Of a DNA stretch of 64,000 bases, positions 52,670 to 60,907 are shown piece after piece (position 1 is the first letter of the stretch; the number at the start of each line of letters is the position of its first letter). The stretch covers positions 124,001 through 188,000 of the forward strand of contig NZ_BOSI01000001.1 in NCBI RefSeq assembly GCF_018403265.1, written 5' to 3'. The position numbers and the translations under genes are program-made. Origin of the DNA: Paenibacillus sp. J31TS4. Lineage in GTDB: Bacteria; Bacillota; Bacilli; Paenibacillales; NBRC-103111. The notes under the pieces are model-generated. The model was given only the letters and a program-made list of their open reading frames with translations. It had not been told where the DNA came from and searched no databases.

Positions 52670-54415
52670 ATGATTGAACAGTTGTCTTGGAAGATTGGGG
52701 GCCAGCAGGGGGAAGGGGTAGAGAGTACCGACCGTATTTTCTCGACGGCCCTGAACCGGCTTGGGTATTATTTGTACGGCTACCGCCATTTTTCTTCGCG
52801 GATTAAGGGCGGGCATACGAATAACAAGATTCGGATCAGCACGAAACCGATGAGAGCCATCTCGGACGATCTCGATATCCTGGTCGCGTTCGACCAGGAA
52901 AGCATAGATGTGAACGCAGCCGAGCTGCGCGAGAACGGAGTCATCGTAGCGGACGCCAAATTCAATCCGGTCGTTCCGGAAGGAGTCAACGCCCGCCTGT
53001 TCCCCGTTCCGATTACCGCGATCGCGGAAGAGCTCGGCACCTCGCTGATGAAGAACATGGTCGCCTCGGGAGCGTCCTGGGCGCTGCTCGGCCTTCCGAT
53101 GGACGTGTTCAACAAGGCGGTTGAGGAGGAATTCGGCCGCAAGGGAGCTGCGGTCGTGGAGAAGAACGTTGAGGCGGTCAGCCGCGGCGCCCAGTTTGTT
53201 CTGGACAGCGCCGGAGGGCCGCTCGTTGACTTCCAGCTGGCGCCTGCCGACGGCAAGCAGAAGCTGTTCATGATCGGCAACGACGCCATAGCGCTCGGCG
53301 CTCTGGCTGCCGGCTGCCGCTTCATGCCTGCTTACCCGATCACGCCAGCCTCCGAGATTATGGAGTACCTGATCAAGGCGCTGCCCAAGTTCGGCGGCAC
53401 CGTCATCCAGACAGAGGACGAGATTGCGGCCATCACGATGGCGATCGGCGCCAACTACGGCGGAGCGCGGGCGATGACCGCATCGGCCGGGCCCGGCTTG
53501 TCACTCATGATGGAGGCGATCGGTCTCGCCGGCATGACCGAGACGCCGGTTGTCATCGTCGATACGCAGCGCGGCGGCCCGTCGACCGGACTGCCGACCA
53601 AGATTGAGCAGTCCGACGTGAATGCAATGATCTACGGCACGCACGGCGAGATTCCGAAGATCGTCATCGCGCCGAGCACGGTAGAGGAATGCTTCTATGA
53701 CATGATCCAGGCGTTCAACCTGGCTGAGAAATACCAGTGTCCGGTTATCGTCATGACCGACCTGCAGCTGAGCCTGGGTAAGCAATCCGCCGAGCCGCTC
53801 GACTACAACAAGATTGTCATCGAGCGTGGAGCTCTGGTGTCCGAGGTCGAGCCGCGCGAGGACGGTTCCCTGTTTCAGCGGTACGAGCTGACCGATTCCG
53901 GCATCTCTCCGCGCGTCCTGCCGGGCGTGAAGAACGGCATTCACCACGTGACCGGCGTCGAGCACGGTACGGACGGACGGCCTTCGGAGAGCCCGGTCGT
54001 GCGCAAGAACATGATGGAGAAGCGTCTCGGCAAGCTGAAGGCGCTCGATTTCGATGCTCCGTTCCATGCGGATGCGCCGCACGAGGAGCCGGATCTTCTC
54101 ATTATCGGAATGGGTTCCACCGGGGGGACGATCGACGAGGCCCGCGGCCGGCTCGCGAAGGACGGGATCAAGACGAACCACTTGACCATTCGTCTGCTCC
54201 ATCCGTTCCCGGGCGAGCAGCTCAAGCCTTACATCGACAAGGCCAAGAAAATCGTCGTGGTGGAGAACAACGCCACCGCCCAGCTAGCCTCGCTCATCAA
54301 GCTTCATGCCGGAGGCAGCGACAAGCTCCACAGCGTACTCAAATACAACGGAAACCCGTTCTTACCTTCGGAAATCCATAAAGAATGCAAGGGGCTGATC
54401 GCATGGCAACATTAA
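52670..54415 (+). CDS. korA: 2-oxoacid:ferredoxin oxidoreductase, fused gamma-alpha subunit
   Basis: A 581-aa subunit of a CoA-dependent 2-oxoacid oxidoreductase. Residues 1-190 form the gamma-type domain (WKIGGQQGEGVESTDRIF, HFSSRIKGGHTN). From about residue 200 follows the pyrimidine-binding alpha domain (CRFMPAYPITPASEIMEYL, TASAGPGLSLMMEAIGLAG), with a C-terminal CoA-binding-like domain (IIGMGSTGGTIDEARGRL). The beta subunit gene overlaps by 13 nt. The substrate (2-oxoglutarate versus pyruvate) is inferred from this two-subunit architecture and cannot be read directly. Confidence 0.92.
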   Translation: MIEQLSWKIGGQQGEGVESTDRIFSTALNRLGYYLYGYRHFSSRIKGGHTNNKIRISTKPMRAISDDLDILVAFDQESIDVNAAELRENGVIVADAKFNPVVPEGVNARLFPVPITAIAEELGTSLMKNMVASGASWALLGLPMDVFNKAVEEEFGRKGAAVVEKNVEAVSRGAQFVLDSAGGPLVDFQLAPADGKQKLFMIGNDAIALGALAAGCRFMPAYPITPASEIMEYLIKALPKFGGTVIQTEDEIAAITMAIGANYGGARAMTASAGPGLSLMMEAIGLAGMTETPVVIVDTQRGGPSTGLPTKIEQSDVNAMIYGTHGEIPKIVIAPSTVEECFYDMIQAFNLAEKYQCPVIVMTDLQLSLGKQSAEPLDYNKIVIERGALVSEVEPREDGSLFQRYELTDSGISPRVLPGVKNGIHHVTGVEHGTDGRPSESPVVRKNMMEKRLGKLKALDFDAPFHADAPHEEPDLLIIGMGSTGGTIDEARGRLAKDGIKTNHLTIRLLHPFPGEQLKPYIDKAKKIVVVENNATAQLASLIKLHAGGSDKLHSVLKYNGNPFLPSEIHKECKGLIAWQH

Positions 54416-55269
54416 AAGACTTCCGGAATAACGTTAAGCCTAACTGGTGCCCGGGATGCGGGGACTTCTCCATCCAGGCGGCCATCCAGCGGGCGGCAGC
54501 GAACGTAGGCCTAGAGCCCGAGCAGCTGGCCATCGTATCCGGGATCGGCTGCTCCGGACGGATTTCCGGCTATATTAACGCGTACGGCTTCCATGGCGTG
54601 CATGGCCGTTCGCTCCCGATCGCCCAAGGGCTCAAGATGGCCAACCGGGACCTGACCGTCATCGCGGCAGGCGGCGACGGTGACGGCTTCGCCATCGGGA
54701 TGGGGCATACGGTCCATGCCATCCGCCGCAACATCAACGTGACGTATATCGTCATGGACAACCAGATCTACGGGCTGACCAAAGGCCAGCCGTCCCCGCG
54801 AAGCGCGGAGGGCTTCAAGACGAAAAACGCTCCTCACGGCTCGATCGAGACGGCTGTCGCTCCTCTGGAGCTTGCACTTGCCGCCGGCGCCACCTTCGTG
54901 GCCCAATCGTTCTCCAGCAACCTGAAGCAGTTGACGACGCTTATTGAAGAGGGCATCAAGCATGACGGCTTCTCGCTCATCAACGTCTTCAGCCCGTGCG
55001 TCACCTTCAACAAGGTGAATACGTACGACTGGTTCAAGGAGAATATCGTCAATCTGGAGGAAATGGAAGGCTACGATCCGTCCAACCGGGCATTGGCGAT
55101 GTCCAAGCTGATGGAAACGAATGGGATGCTGACCGGTCTCATCTACCAGGACAAGACGAGAACGAGCTACGAAAATCTCGTGACCGGGTTCAAGGAAGAG
55201 CCGATTGCTCTTCAAGACATCAAGATTACAAGCGAGCAGTTCGACAAGCTGCTGACCGAGTTCAAGTAA
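54403..55269 (+). CDS. korB: 2-oxoacid:ferredoxin oxidoreductase, beta subunit
   Basis: The thiamine-diphosphate-binding subunit (288 aa). NWCPGCGDFSIQAA at the N-terminus includes two Cys that, with a later one (IGCSGR), hold a [4Fe-4S] cluster in homologues. The TPP/magnesium motif is GGDGDGFAIG, continuing to YIVMDNQIYGLTKGQPSP. It starts at ATG 54403 inside the korA 3' end, so the two are translationally coupled. Together they give an alternative, ferredoxin-linked route for oxoacid decarboxylation in a presumably aerobic or facultative organism. Confidence 0.94.
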   Translation: MATLKDFRNNVKPNWCPGCGDFSIQAAIQRAAANVGLEPEQLAIVSGIGCSGRISGYINAYGFHGVHGRSLPIAQGLKMANRDLTVIAAGGDGDGFAIGMGHTVHAIRRNINVTYIVMDNQIYGLTKGQPSPRSAEGFKTKNAPHGSIETAVAPLELALAAGATFVAQSFSSNLKQLTTLIEEGIKHDGFSLINVFSPCVTFNKVNTYDWFKENIVNLEEMEGYDPSNRALAMSKLMETNGMLTGLIYQDKTRTSYENLVTGFKEEPIALQDIKITSEQFDKLLTEFK

Positions 55270-55286
55270 ACGCCCCTTGCGCGTAG

Positions 55287-55322
55287 GGAGCTTGCGGAAG
55301 TGATCCGCAAGCTCCTTTTTGT
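55287..55322 (+). terminator. Intrinsic terminator after korB
   Basis: GGAGCTTGCGGA / TCCGCAAGCTCC, 12 perfect pairs, followed by TTTTTG. Confidence 0.92.
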
Positions 55323-55428
55323 TTTGGCGGACCAGGGGCTTATCCCCCGCCCAAGATCTGGTTCGCTCGCTTGCGGGCTGCAGGCCGGCTAGTACGGCGT
55401 GGAAGCGGGAGAGCGGTGGGAAAACCTT

Positions 55429-55458
55429 TTGTGTTCTATCCGCTCCAAGTGCTATAAT
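55429..55458 (+). promoter_or_regulatory. Promoter for miaB-ricA
   Basis: Extended -10 TGC-TATAAT (55453-55458) with TTGTGT at 55429-55434 (18-bp spacer). Confidence 0.65.
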
Positions 55459-55494
55459 GTAGGCTATGAGATTTGAAGAGGTGAGGGTTTCTTA

Positions 55495-56985
55495 ATGGCA
55501 AAGATGAACGGCAAAGCCGAGAAGGATTACTCGCAATACTTCCAGCCCCCTTCTCTGGCCGATGCGAAGAAACGCGGCAAGGAAGAGATACAAGTCCATT
55601 ATGAATTCGAGATTCCCCCGGAGATGCGCGGATTGGGCGAGGGGAAATTCTATATGATCCGGACGTACGGCTGCCAGATGAACGAGCATGATACGGAAAC
55701 GATGAAGGGCATGCTTGAGATGATGGGCTACCGGGCGACGGAAGACAAGCAGCAGGCGGACGTTATCCTGCTCAATACGTGTGCCATCCGGGAGAATGCC
55801 GAGGACAAGGTATTCGGAGAGCTCGGGCATCTGAAGGCGTTGAAGGCGGAGCGTCCTTCTCTCGTTCTCGGCGTATGCGGCTGCATGTCGCAGGAGGAAT
55901 CGGTCGTCCAGCGCATCTCCCAGAAGCATCCCTTCGTGGATCTGATCTTCGGCACGCACAACATCCACCGCCTGCCTCAGCTCTTGCAGGAGGCGTTCTT
56001 CAGCAAGGAGATGGTCGTCGAGGTATGGTCCAAGGAAGGCGACATCATCGAGAATCTGCCGAAGAAGCGGGAAGGAATGCGGGCATGGGTCAACATTATG
56101 TACGGCTGCGACAAGTTCTGTACGTACTGCATCGTGCCCTATACGCGTGGCAAGGAGCGCAGCCGGAGGCCGCAGGACGTGCTCGCGGAGGTCCGCGATC
56201 TGGCCAGACGCGGCTTCCAGGAGATTACGCTGCTCGGACAGAACGTCAATGCGTACGGCAAGGACTTTGAGGATCTGGACTACACGTTCGGCGATCTGAT
56301 GGACGATATCAGCAAGATCGATGTTCCGCGCATCCGGTTCACCACGTCGCATCCGCGTGATTTTGACGATCGGCTGATCGAGGTGCTGAGCCGGAAGGGC
56401 AATCTGATGGAGCATATCCACCTGCCCGTCCAGTCGGGCAGCACCGAAGTACTGAAGCGGATGAGCCGGAAATATACGCGGGAGCGGTACCTGGAGCTTG
56501 TCGGCAAAATCAAGCGGGCAATCCCGGACGCCATCCTGACGACGGACATTATCGTCGGATTCCCTGGAGAGACCGAGGAGCAGTTCGAGGAGACGCTCTC
56601 GCTAGTCCGTGAGGTGCAATTCGACTCCGCTTTCACGTTTATCTATTCTCCAAGAGAAGGCACGCCTGCCGCCTCGATGGAGGACAACGTACCGGCCGAG
56701 GTCAAGCGCGACCGGCTGAGAAGGCTGAACGATGTCATGGCGGAGCTGAGCCGGCAAAGCAACGAGCGGATGCAAGGCCAGGTCGTGGACGTGCTCGTCG
56801 AGGGAGAAAGCAAGAACAACCCCGACGTGCTGTCCGCCCGAACGCGAACCAACAAGCTCGTCCACTTCCGCGGTTCGCGCGAGCTGATCGGCCGGATCGT
56901 GGATGTGAAGATTACCGAAACACAGACATGGCTTGTAAAAGGCGAGCTGGTCGAGCAGCCGGAAGGCGCAAAGCAGGCGATATAG
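55495..56985 (+). CDS. miaB: tRNA-2-methylthio-N6-isopentenyladenosine-37 methylthiotransferase
   Basis: A radical-SAM methylthiotransferase (496 aa) acting on A37 of tRNAs that read UNN codons. N-terminal cluster Cys lie in [25 protein letters not shown] and [10 protein letters not shown]; the radical-SAM C-x3-C-x2-C is in [19 protein letters not shown]-terminal TRAM domain follows. The first ~65 residues form the N-terminal extension typical of Bacillus MiaB. It is transcribed with ricA, and RicA is reported in B. subtilis to support MiaB activity, so the pairing makes functional sense. Confidence 0.96.
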   Translation: MAKMNGKAEKDYSQYFQPPSLADAKKRGKEEIQVHYEFEIPPEMRGLGEGKFYMIRTYGCQMNEHDTETMKGMLEMMGYRATEDKQQADVILLNTCAIRENAEDKVFGELGHLKALKAERPSLVLGVCGCMSQEESVVQRISQKHPFVDLIFGTHNIHRLPQLLQEAFFSKEMVVEVWSKEGDIIENLPKKREGMRAWVNIMYGCDKFCTYCIVPYTRGKERSRRPQDVLAEVRDLARRGFQEITLLGQNVNAYGKDFEDLDYTFGDLMDDISKIDVPRIRFTTSHPRDFDDRLIEVLSRKGNLMEHIHLPVQSGSTEVLKRMSRKYTRERYLELVGKIKRAIPDAILTTDIIVGFPGETEEQFEETLSLVREVQFDSAFTFIYSPREGTPAASMEDNVPAEVKRDRLRRLNDVMAELSRQSNERMQGQVVDVLVEGESKNNPDVLSARTRTNKLVHFRGSRELIGRIVDVKITETQTWLVKGELVEQPEGAKQAI

Positions 56986-57055
56986 CCGAATCCGGCAAGC
57001 AGCAAGTAGATAGATTCCCGTGAGGGATGACAACGATAGAGAGGTTGAAGAGAAG

Positions 57056-57535
57056 ATGAGCCAAGAGATCGATCGGAACCAGGGGCAAGGAACGCAGGAA
57101 CACGCGCACGACCATCATGGGCATGACCATCCTCATGGGTCGCCGTGCTCGACAATGGAGCACTACAACACCAAGGACCTGCTGGTCAGGGAAGATATTC
57201 TCAAGAAAGCGGAGGAGCTTGCCCAATTGCTCACCACTTCGGAGGAAGTGCAATTCTACAAGCGGGCGGAGCTTCAAATCAAAAGCAGCGAGCATGTGCA
57301 GAACCTGATCAAGCAGATTAAGAAAAAGCAGAAGGAAGCAGTCGCCTTCGAATCGTTCGACAATCCCGAGATGGTGAAAAAGATCGAAGCGGAGATCGAA
57401 GCGCTGCAAAACGAACTGGACAGCGTTCCGATCGTCAGCGAATTCCAACAGTCGCAATCGGATATTAACTACCTGCTGCAGCTCGTAATGGGCATCGTGA
57501 GAGACACGGTATCCGAGAAAATCGAGCTGGAATAG
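57056..57535 (+). CDS. ricA: RicA (YmcA)-like regulator with His-rich N-terminal tail
   Basis: A 159-aa YlbF/YmcA-family helical protein at the ymcA position after miaB. The core (KDLLVREDILKKAEELAQLL, then YLLQLVMGIVRDTVSEKI) fits RicA, part of the RicA-RicF-RicT complex that directs RNase Y processing. It has an unusual N-terminal tail of about 40 residues with nine His within HAHDHHGHDHPHG and nearby, followed by a Cys. ATG 57056 after GAGAGG is preferred to GTG 57020. The His tail is not needed for the fold and might bind metal (inference). Confidence 0.85.
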   Translation: MSQEIDRNQGQGTQEHAHDHHGHDHPHGSPCSTMEHYNTKDLLVREDILKKAEELAQLLTTSEEVQFYKRAELQIKSSEHVQNLIKQIKKKQKEAVAFESFDNPEMVKKIEAEIEALQNELDSVPIVSEFQQSQSDINYLLQLVMGIVRDTVSEKIELE

Positions 57536-57558
57536 ATGTCAGACGGAAGCGGTTCTCT

Positions 57559-57608
57559 CGGGAATCCCGTCCTGCCCGGTTGTGCTGGGCGGCGGGATTC
57601 TTTTTTAT
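57559..57608 (+). terminator. Intrinsic terminator after ricA
   Basis: GGAATCCCG...CGGGATTC with an inner GCCC/GGGC arm and TTTTTTATG. Confidence 0.9.
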
Positions 57609-57677
57609 GCGAGCCGGCCGCAAGTTGAAGTGACCGATGAGGTTTGCCATAATGGGAAAAGGAAAAGGGGGAGCGGC

Positions 57678-58169
57678 ATGGCACGACTAAAAATAGAGGA
57701 AGTCGCGAAACGAACCGGCCTGACGAAGCGGACGATTCGGTTCTATGAAGAGATTAACTTGATCCAGCCGCCGCAGCGCAGCGAAGGAGGGATCCGTCTG
57801 TATACGGAGGAAGATGTCGAGAAGCTGCAGCGGATCCTAGATGCCCGCAACGTGCTCGGCTATTCTCTCCAAGAGCTGCAGCAATATCTTGCGACGCGGG
57901 AGAGCGTACTTCGCTTTGAGAACGAGACCGCGGGAGAGGCCTCGTCGGAACGGGAGGCCGAAGCGCAGGAGTGGTTCGCCATGAAGCATGAGCTGGAGGA
58001 GCAGTTGGCGCTGATTGGGACCAAGCTGGAGAAGATGGAACGGTTCAAGCAGGAAATGACGGCACTGCTGCGTCGGCTGGAGGCTGCAATGGAGGCCAGC
58101 GGCGTGAAAGAGGAGCCCACGAGGAACCAACCGGAGAGACCGCAGGAGCAAACGGAATCGGCCGAATAA
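57678..58169 (+). CDS. MerR-family transcriptional regulator
   Basis: A 163-aa regulator with an N-terminal winged-helix MerR domain (KIEEVAKRTGLTKRTIRFYEE, then LYTEEDVEKLQRIL) followed by a coiled-coil-like dimerisation region rich in Glu and Lys. No effector-binding Cys set is present, so metal sensing is unlikely. ATG 57678 follows AAAGGGGGAG. It lies upstream of an NCS2 permease in the same direction; whether it controls that gene is not shown. It breaks synteny with B. subtilis, where cotE and mutS follow ricA. Confidence 0.88.
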   Translation: MARLKIEEVAKRTGLTKRTIRFYEEINLIQPPQRSEGGIRLYTEEDVEKLQRILDARNVLGYSLQELQQYLATRESVLRFENETAGEASSEREAEAQEWFAMKHELEEQLALIGTKLEKMERFKQEMTALLRRLEAAMEASGVKEEPTRNQPERPQEQTESAE

Positions 58170-58178
58170 CGCAGACAT

Positions 58179-58376
58179 GTCCTCCATCACGGAGGACCCC
58201 TTGCTGCGAACCGCAGAAGCGCGGAAATCCGCCTTTTAATCAACCACCATTACTATATATGGTGTTAATTATTAATGATCTAAATAAATGATAAAGAGAA
58301 CCTCTGCCGCCCGAAGGAAGCTGTCCTGTTGGCCGGTCTGCGCCCGGATGGCAGAGCCGTTCCTTTAGCGGGAAGC
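58179..58376 (+). promoter_or_regulatory. Dyads and structured leader upstream of the NCS2 permease
   Basis: After the MerR gene comes GTCCTCC/GGAGGAC (58179-58198) and GCGG-AAAT-CCGC with CTTTT, probably a terminator. A dyad ACCAT-N8-ATGGT (about 58243-58261) lies in an AT-rich stretch that could hold a promoter and operator. Downstream, CTCTGCC (58302-58308) pairs with GGCAGAG (58350-58356) around an inner CCGG/CCGG stem, suggesting a folded mRNA leader. I do not recognise a known riboswitch class. Confidence 0.4.
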
Positions 58377-58390
58377 GAGTGACAATTGTT

Positions 58391-59761
58391 ATGAGCGCCA
58401 TGCAATACAAATTGAACGAGCATCCGAGAGGCACGGTTCTCTGGTTCTCTTCCCTGCAATGGTTTATCTTCATGATGGCGAACGTCATCACCGTACCGAT
58501 CGTGCTGGGGCACGCGCTTGGACTGGGAGAAGTGGATACGGCACTCTACATGAGCCGAACTCTTCTCCTATGCGGGGCAATCGGCCTCTTACAAGTGCTG
58601 TTCGGGCACCGGTTTCCGATCATCGAGGGACCGGCAGGCATGTGGTGGGGCGTCATCGTCGTCCTGCTCGATATGCATTTGCGGGCGGGCGGGGACGCCC
58701 TGCTGCTGCTTAGAGAGCTGGAGATGGGGCTTGGCGTCGGCGCCCTGGTGTTTTTGCTGCTGGGCGTGTTCCGACTGCTACCGCACATCAAGTTCCTGTT
58801 CACGCCGATCGTGACCGGAGCCTTCTTGATTCTGCTGGCGATCCAGATGTCCAAATCGATTCTGTCTGGCGTGCTGGGGATCGGCTTCGAAGGCAGCACC
58901 GTCGTTGTCCCCAAAATTGCGTTGCTGTCTCTTCTGCTTATCGGCCTTACGGTCGGCTTAATGGTCAAGGGCCGGGGACTTATCAAAAGCATGGCCGTCC
59001 TCATCGGCCTGGCGGCAGGCTGGGGCGTCTACGCTGTGCTGGGGATGCTGCATATGCCCGAGGCGGCCGCTCCCGCCTTTGAGCTGCCGCAGCTGCTGCC
59101 GTTCGGACCCCCCGTCTGGAATACGGGCGTCGTCGTCACCTGCGTCCTGACGTCGGTCATCCTGCTGTCCAATCTGATCGCGAGCGTCCAGGTATTCGCC
59201 GAAGCGGCGGAGGAGCCGGCGCCCGGCAAGCTCTATTCGAGAGGCTCCGTCATGACGGGAGCAGGTACGCTTGCCGCGGGACTGTTCGGTACGGCACCGG
59301 CCGTTCCGTTGACCGCAGCCGCCAGCCTGGTTTCCCTGACCGGCATCGCCTCGCGGCTGCCCTTTCTTCTGGCATCGGCAGAAATGATGGTGCTCGGCTT
59401 ATTCCCGGCTGTCGGCCAGCTGCTGAGCACCATTCCGCAGCCAGTCGGCTATGCGGTTCTCTTCACTGTGTTCGGCCAGCTCCTCGGCTTTGGGCTGAAG
59501 GATATCAAGCGGCTGGCGTTGACCCAGCGCGAGTTGTTCATCATAGGCTTTACTCTCCTAACGGGAGGCGGCCTGATGTTCCTGCCGAGCGAGGTTTGGG
59601 CCGAGCTGCCTTCGCTCGCCACCTATATCCTCGGCAATGGGCTGATTGTCGGCGTTGTTCTCGCTATCCTGCTGGAGCATGTCGTGTTCCGGGAAGCCAA
59701 GCAGTCACCCAGCTCTTCGGCAAGCCAGTCGGCAGAGGCAAACGAAAAGGAGGGCAGCTGA
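58391..59761 (+). CDS. NCS2-family nucleobase permease (xanthine/uracil type)
   Basis: A polytopic transporter of about 456 aa with 12-14 hydrophobic segments. The region around FPIIEGPAGMWWGVIVV and a later GTAPAVPLTAAASLVSLTGIASR correspond to the NCS2 substrate-site helices (TM3 and TM10). It is related to the uracil/xanthine permeases that import nucleobases with protons; the exact substrate is not readable. The start is uncertain: GTG 58379, ATG 58391 and ATG 58400 are in frame and the ribosome site is weak. The C-terminus ends in a Ser/Glu-rich tail. Confidence 0.85.
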   Translation: MSAMQYKLNEHPRGTVLWFSSLQWFIFMMANVITVPIVLGHALGLGEVDTALYMSRTLLLCGAIGLLQVLFGHRFPIIEGPAGMWWGVIVVLLDMHLRAGGDALLLLRELEMGLGVGALVFLLLGVFRLLPHIKFLFTPIVTGAFLILLAIQMSKSILSGVLGIGFEGSTVVVPKIALLSLLLIGLTVGLMVKGRGLIKSMAVLIGLAAGWGVYAVLGMLHMPEAAAPAFELPQLLPFGPPVWNTGVVVTCVLTSVILLSNLIASVQVFAEAAEEPAPGKLYSRGSVMTGAGTLAAGLFGTAPAVPLTAAASLVSLTGIASRLPFLLASAEMMVLGLFPAVGQLLSTIPQPVGYAVLFTVFGQLLGFGLKDIKRLALTQRELFIIGFTLLTGGGLMFLPSEVWAELPSLATYILGNGLIVGVVLAILLEHVVFREAKQSPSSSASQSAEANEKEGS

Positions 59762-59762
59762 G

Positions 59763-60290
59763 ATGGGACCTATCGACGACCATCTGAAGCAAGGATTGGA
59801 GATCCTGTTTATCGGCTACAACCCGAGCCTCCGCTCGGGAGAGGTCGGCCACCATTACGCGAACCCGCACAACCGGTTTTACCGCGTCCTGTATGCCGCC
59901 GGTTTGACCCCCCGGCTGTATGCACCGGAGGAGGACGCCTCCCTGCTGGAGCTCGGGTACGGCTTCACGAACATCGTCGTCCGGCCTACCCGGACGGCGG
60001 AGGAGCTGACCAAGGAAGACTATCAGACTGGGCGAGTCCTCCTGAAAGAAAAGCTCGAGATTTATCGGCCCCGCATCGCCTGCTTCGTCGGCAAAGGCGT
60101 CTACCAGCAGTACAGCGGGCGGAGCAAGCTGCCATGGGGCCGGCAGCGCGAGCCGTTGACACCGGACGTGCTGGAGTTCGTCGCTCCGTCTACGAGCGGG
60201 CTTGTGCGCATGAGCTTCGAGGAGATGACAGCGATTTTTGCGCAGCTGAACGAATGGAGAGGAAGAGGAAGAGAGGTGGAGCAGTCATGA
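59763..60290 (+). CDS. Mismatch-specific uracil/thymine-DNA glycosylase (Mug-like)
   Basis: A 175-aa uracil-DNA glycosylase superfamily member of the Mug/TDG branch. The active-site motif appears as IGYNPSLRSG (family G-x-N-P), and GYGFTNIVVRPT fits the strand after it. The second motif is around APSTSGLVR. Such enzymes remove uracil or thymine from mismatches with G. AAAGGAGGG lies 8 nt before ATG 59763, and the gene begins 2 nt after the permease stop. It overlaps the next gene by 4 nt. Confidence 0.88.
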   Translation: MGPIDDHLKQGLEILFIGYNPSLRSGEVGHHYANPHNRFYRVLYAAGLTPRLYAPEEDASLLELGYGFTNIVVRPTRTAEELTKEDYQTGRVLLKEKLEIYRPRIACFVGKGVYQQYSGRSKLPWGRQREPLTPDVLEFVAPSTSGLVRMSFEEMTAIFAQLNEWRGRGREVEQS

Positions 60291-60790
60291 AAATCGGCGT
60301 TCTGTCGGACACCCACATGCCTCGGTACGGAAGGACACTCCCCCGACCCGTCTATGAGGCGTTTGAGGGAGTAGATCTCATCCTGCACGCCGGCGATTGG
60401 CAGACGCTGGACGTCTATGACGAGCTGGCGGCGATCGCCCCGGTCGAGGGGGTAACGGGCAATACGGACGGCTGGGAGCTGTACGATCGCTTCGGGGCCA
60501 AGAAGCTGCTCGAGCTGGGCGGGTTCCGCATCGGTCTCGTGCATGGCCACGAAGGACGGGCCAGGACGACGGAAGGTCGAGCACAGGAAGCATTCCGGGA
60601 CGAACAGCCCGATGCCATCGTGTTCGGGCATTCACACATTCCGATGAACCGGACAGAAGAGGGCATCCTGTTGTTCAATCCTGGCTCTCCGACGGACAAG
60701 CGCCGTCAGCCCCGTTATTCTTGCGGCATTTTGGAGCTGGGCACCGAACTGAAGGCGCGCCATATTTACTTCGACAAAGAAGAGAACTAA
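60287..60790 (+). CDS. YfcE/MJ0936-type metallophosphoesterase
   Basis: A 167-aa calcineurin-like phosphoesterase. Metal ligands are visible in SDTHMPRYG (D-x-H), LILHAGDWQ (GD), GNTDGWEL (GN[H/T]D-type), VHGHEGR and FGHSHIPMNR (GH-x-H), ending with FNPGSPTDKR. This small subfamily acts on phosphodiesters such as cyclic or aryl substrates; the natural substrate is unknown. It starts inside the stop of the upstream glycosylase gene (ATGA), so both are co-translated. The pairing with a DNA repair gene may be incidental. Confidence 0.92.
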   Translation: MKIGVLSDTHMPRYGRTLPRPVYEAFEGVDLILHAGDWQTLDVYDELAAIAPVEGVTGNTDGWELYDRFGAKKLLELGGFRIGLVHGHEGRARTTEGRAQEAFRDEQPDAIVFGHSHIPMNRTEEGILLFNPGSPTDKRRQPRYSCGILELGTELKARHIYFDKEEN

Positions 60791-60822
60791 ACCGCCTGGG
60801 GAAAAACGGAAGGAAATAATGC

Positions 60823-60853
60823 TTGCTTCATTCCCTTGTCCTGTTGTTAATAT
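60823..60853 (+). promoter_or_regulatory. Weak promoter candidate for the symporter
   Basis: TTGCTT (60823-60828), 19-bp spacer, TAATAT (60848-60853). Confidence 0.35.
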
Positions 60854-60866
60854 GAGGTAGGGCGCT

Positions 60867-60880
60867 TGAAAGCGCTACCG
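60867..60880 (+). promoter_or_regulatory. CcpA catabolite-responsive element (cre)
   Basis: TGAAAGCGCTACCG matches the cre consensus TGWAANCGNTNWCA at 12 of 14 positions, with an intact CG centre and a GCGC core. It lies between the candidate -10 and the start codon, a position that gives catabolite repression. Confidence 0.6.
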
Positions 60881-60907
60881 AAAACTATAGGACGAGGGGG
60901 AATCAAC

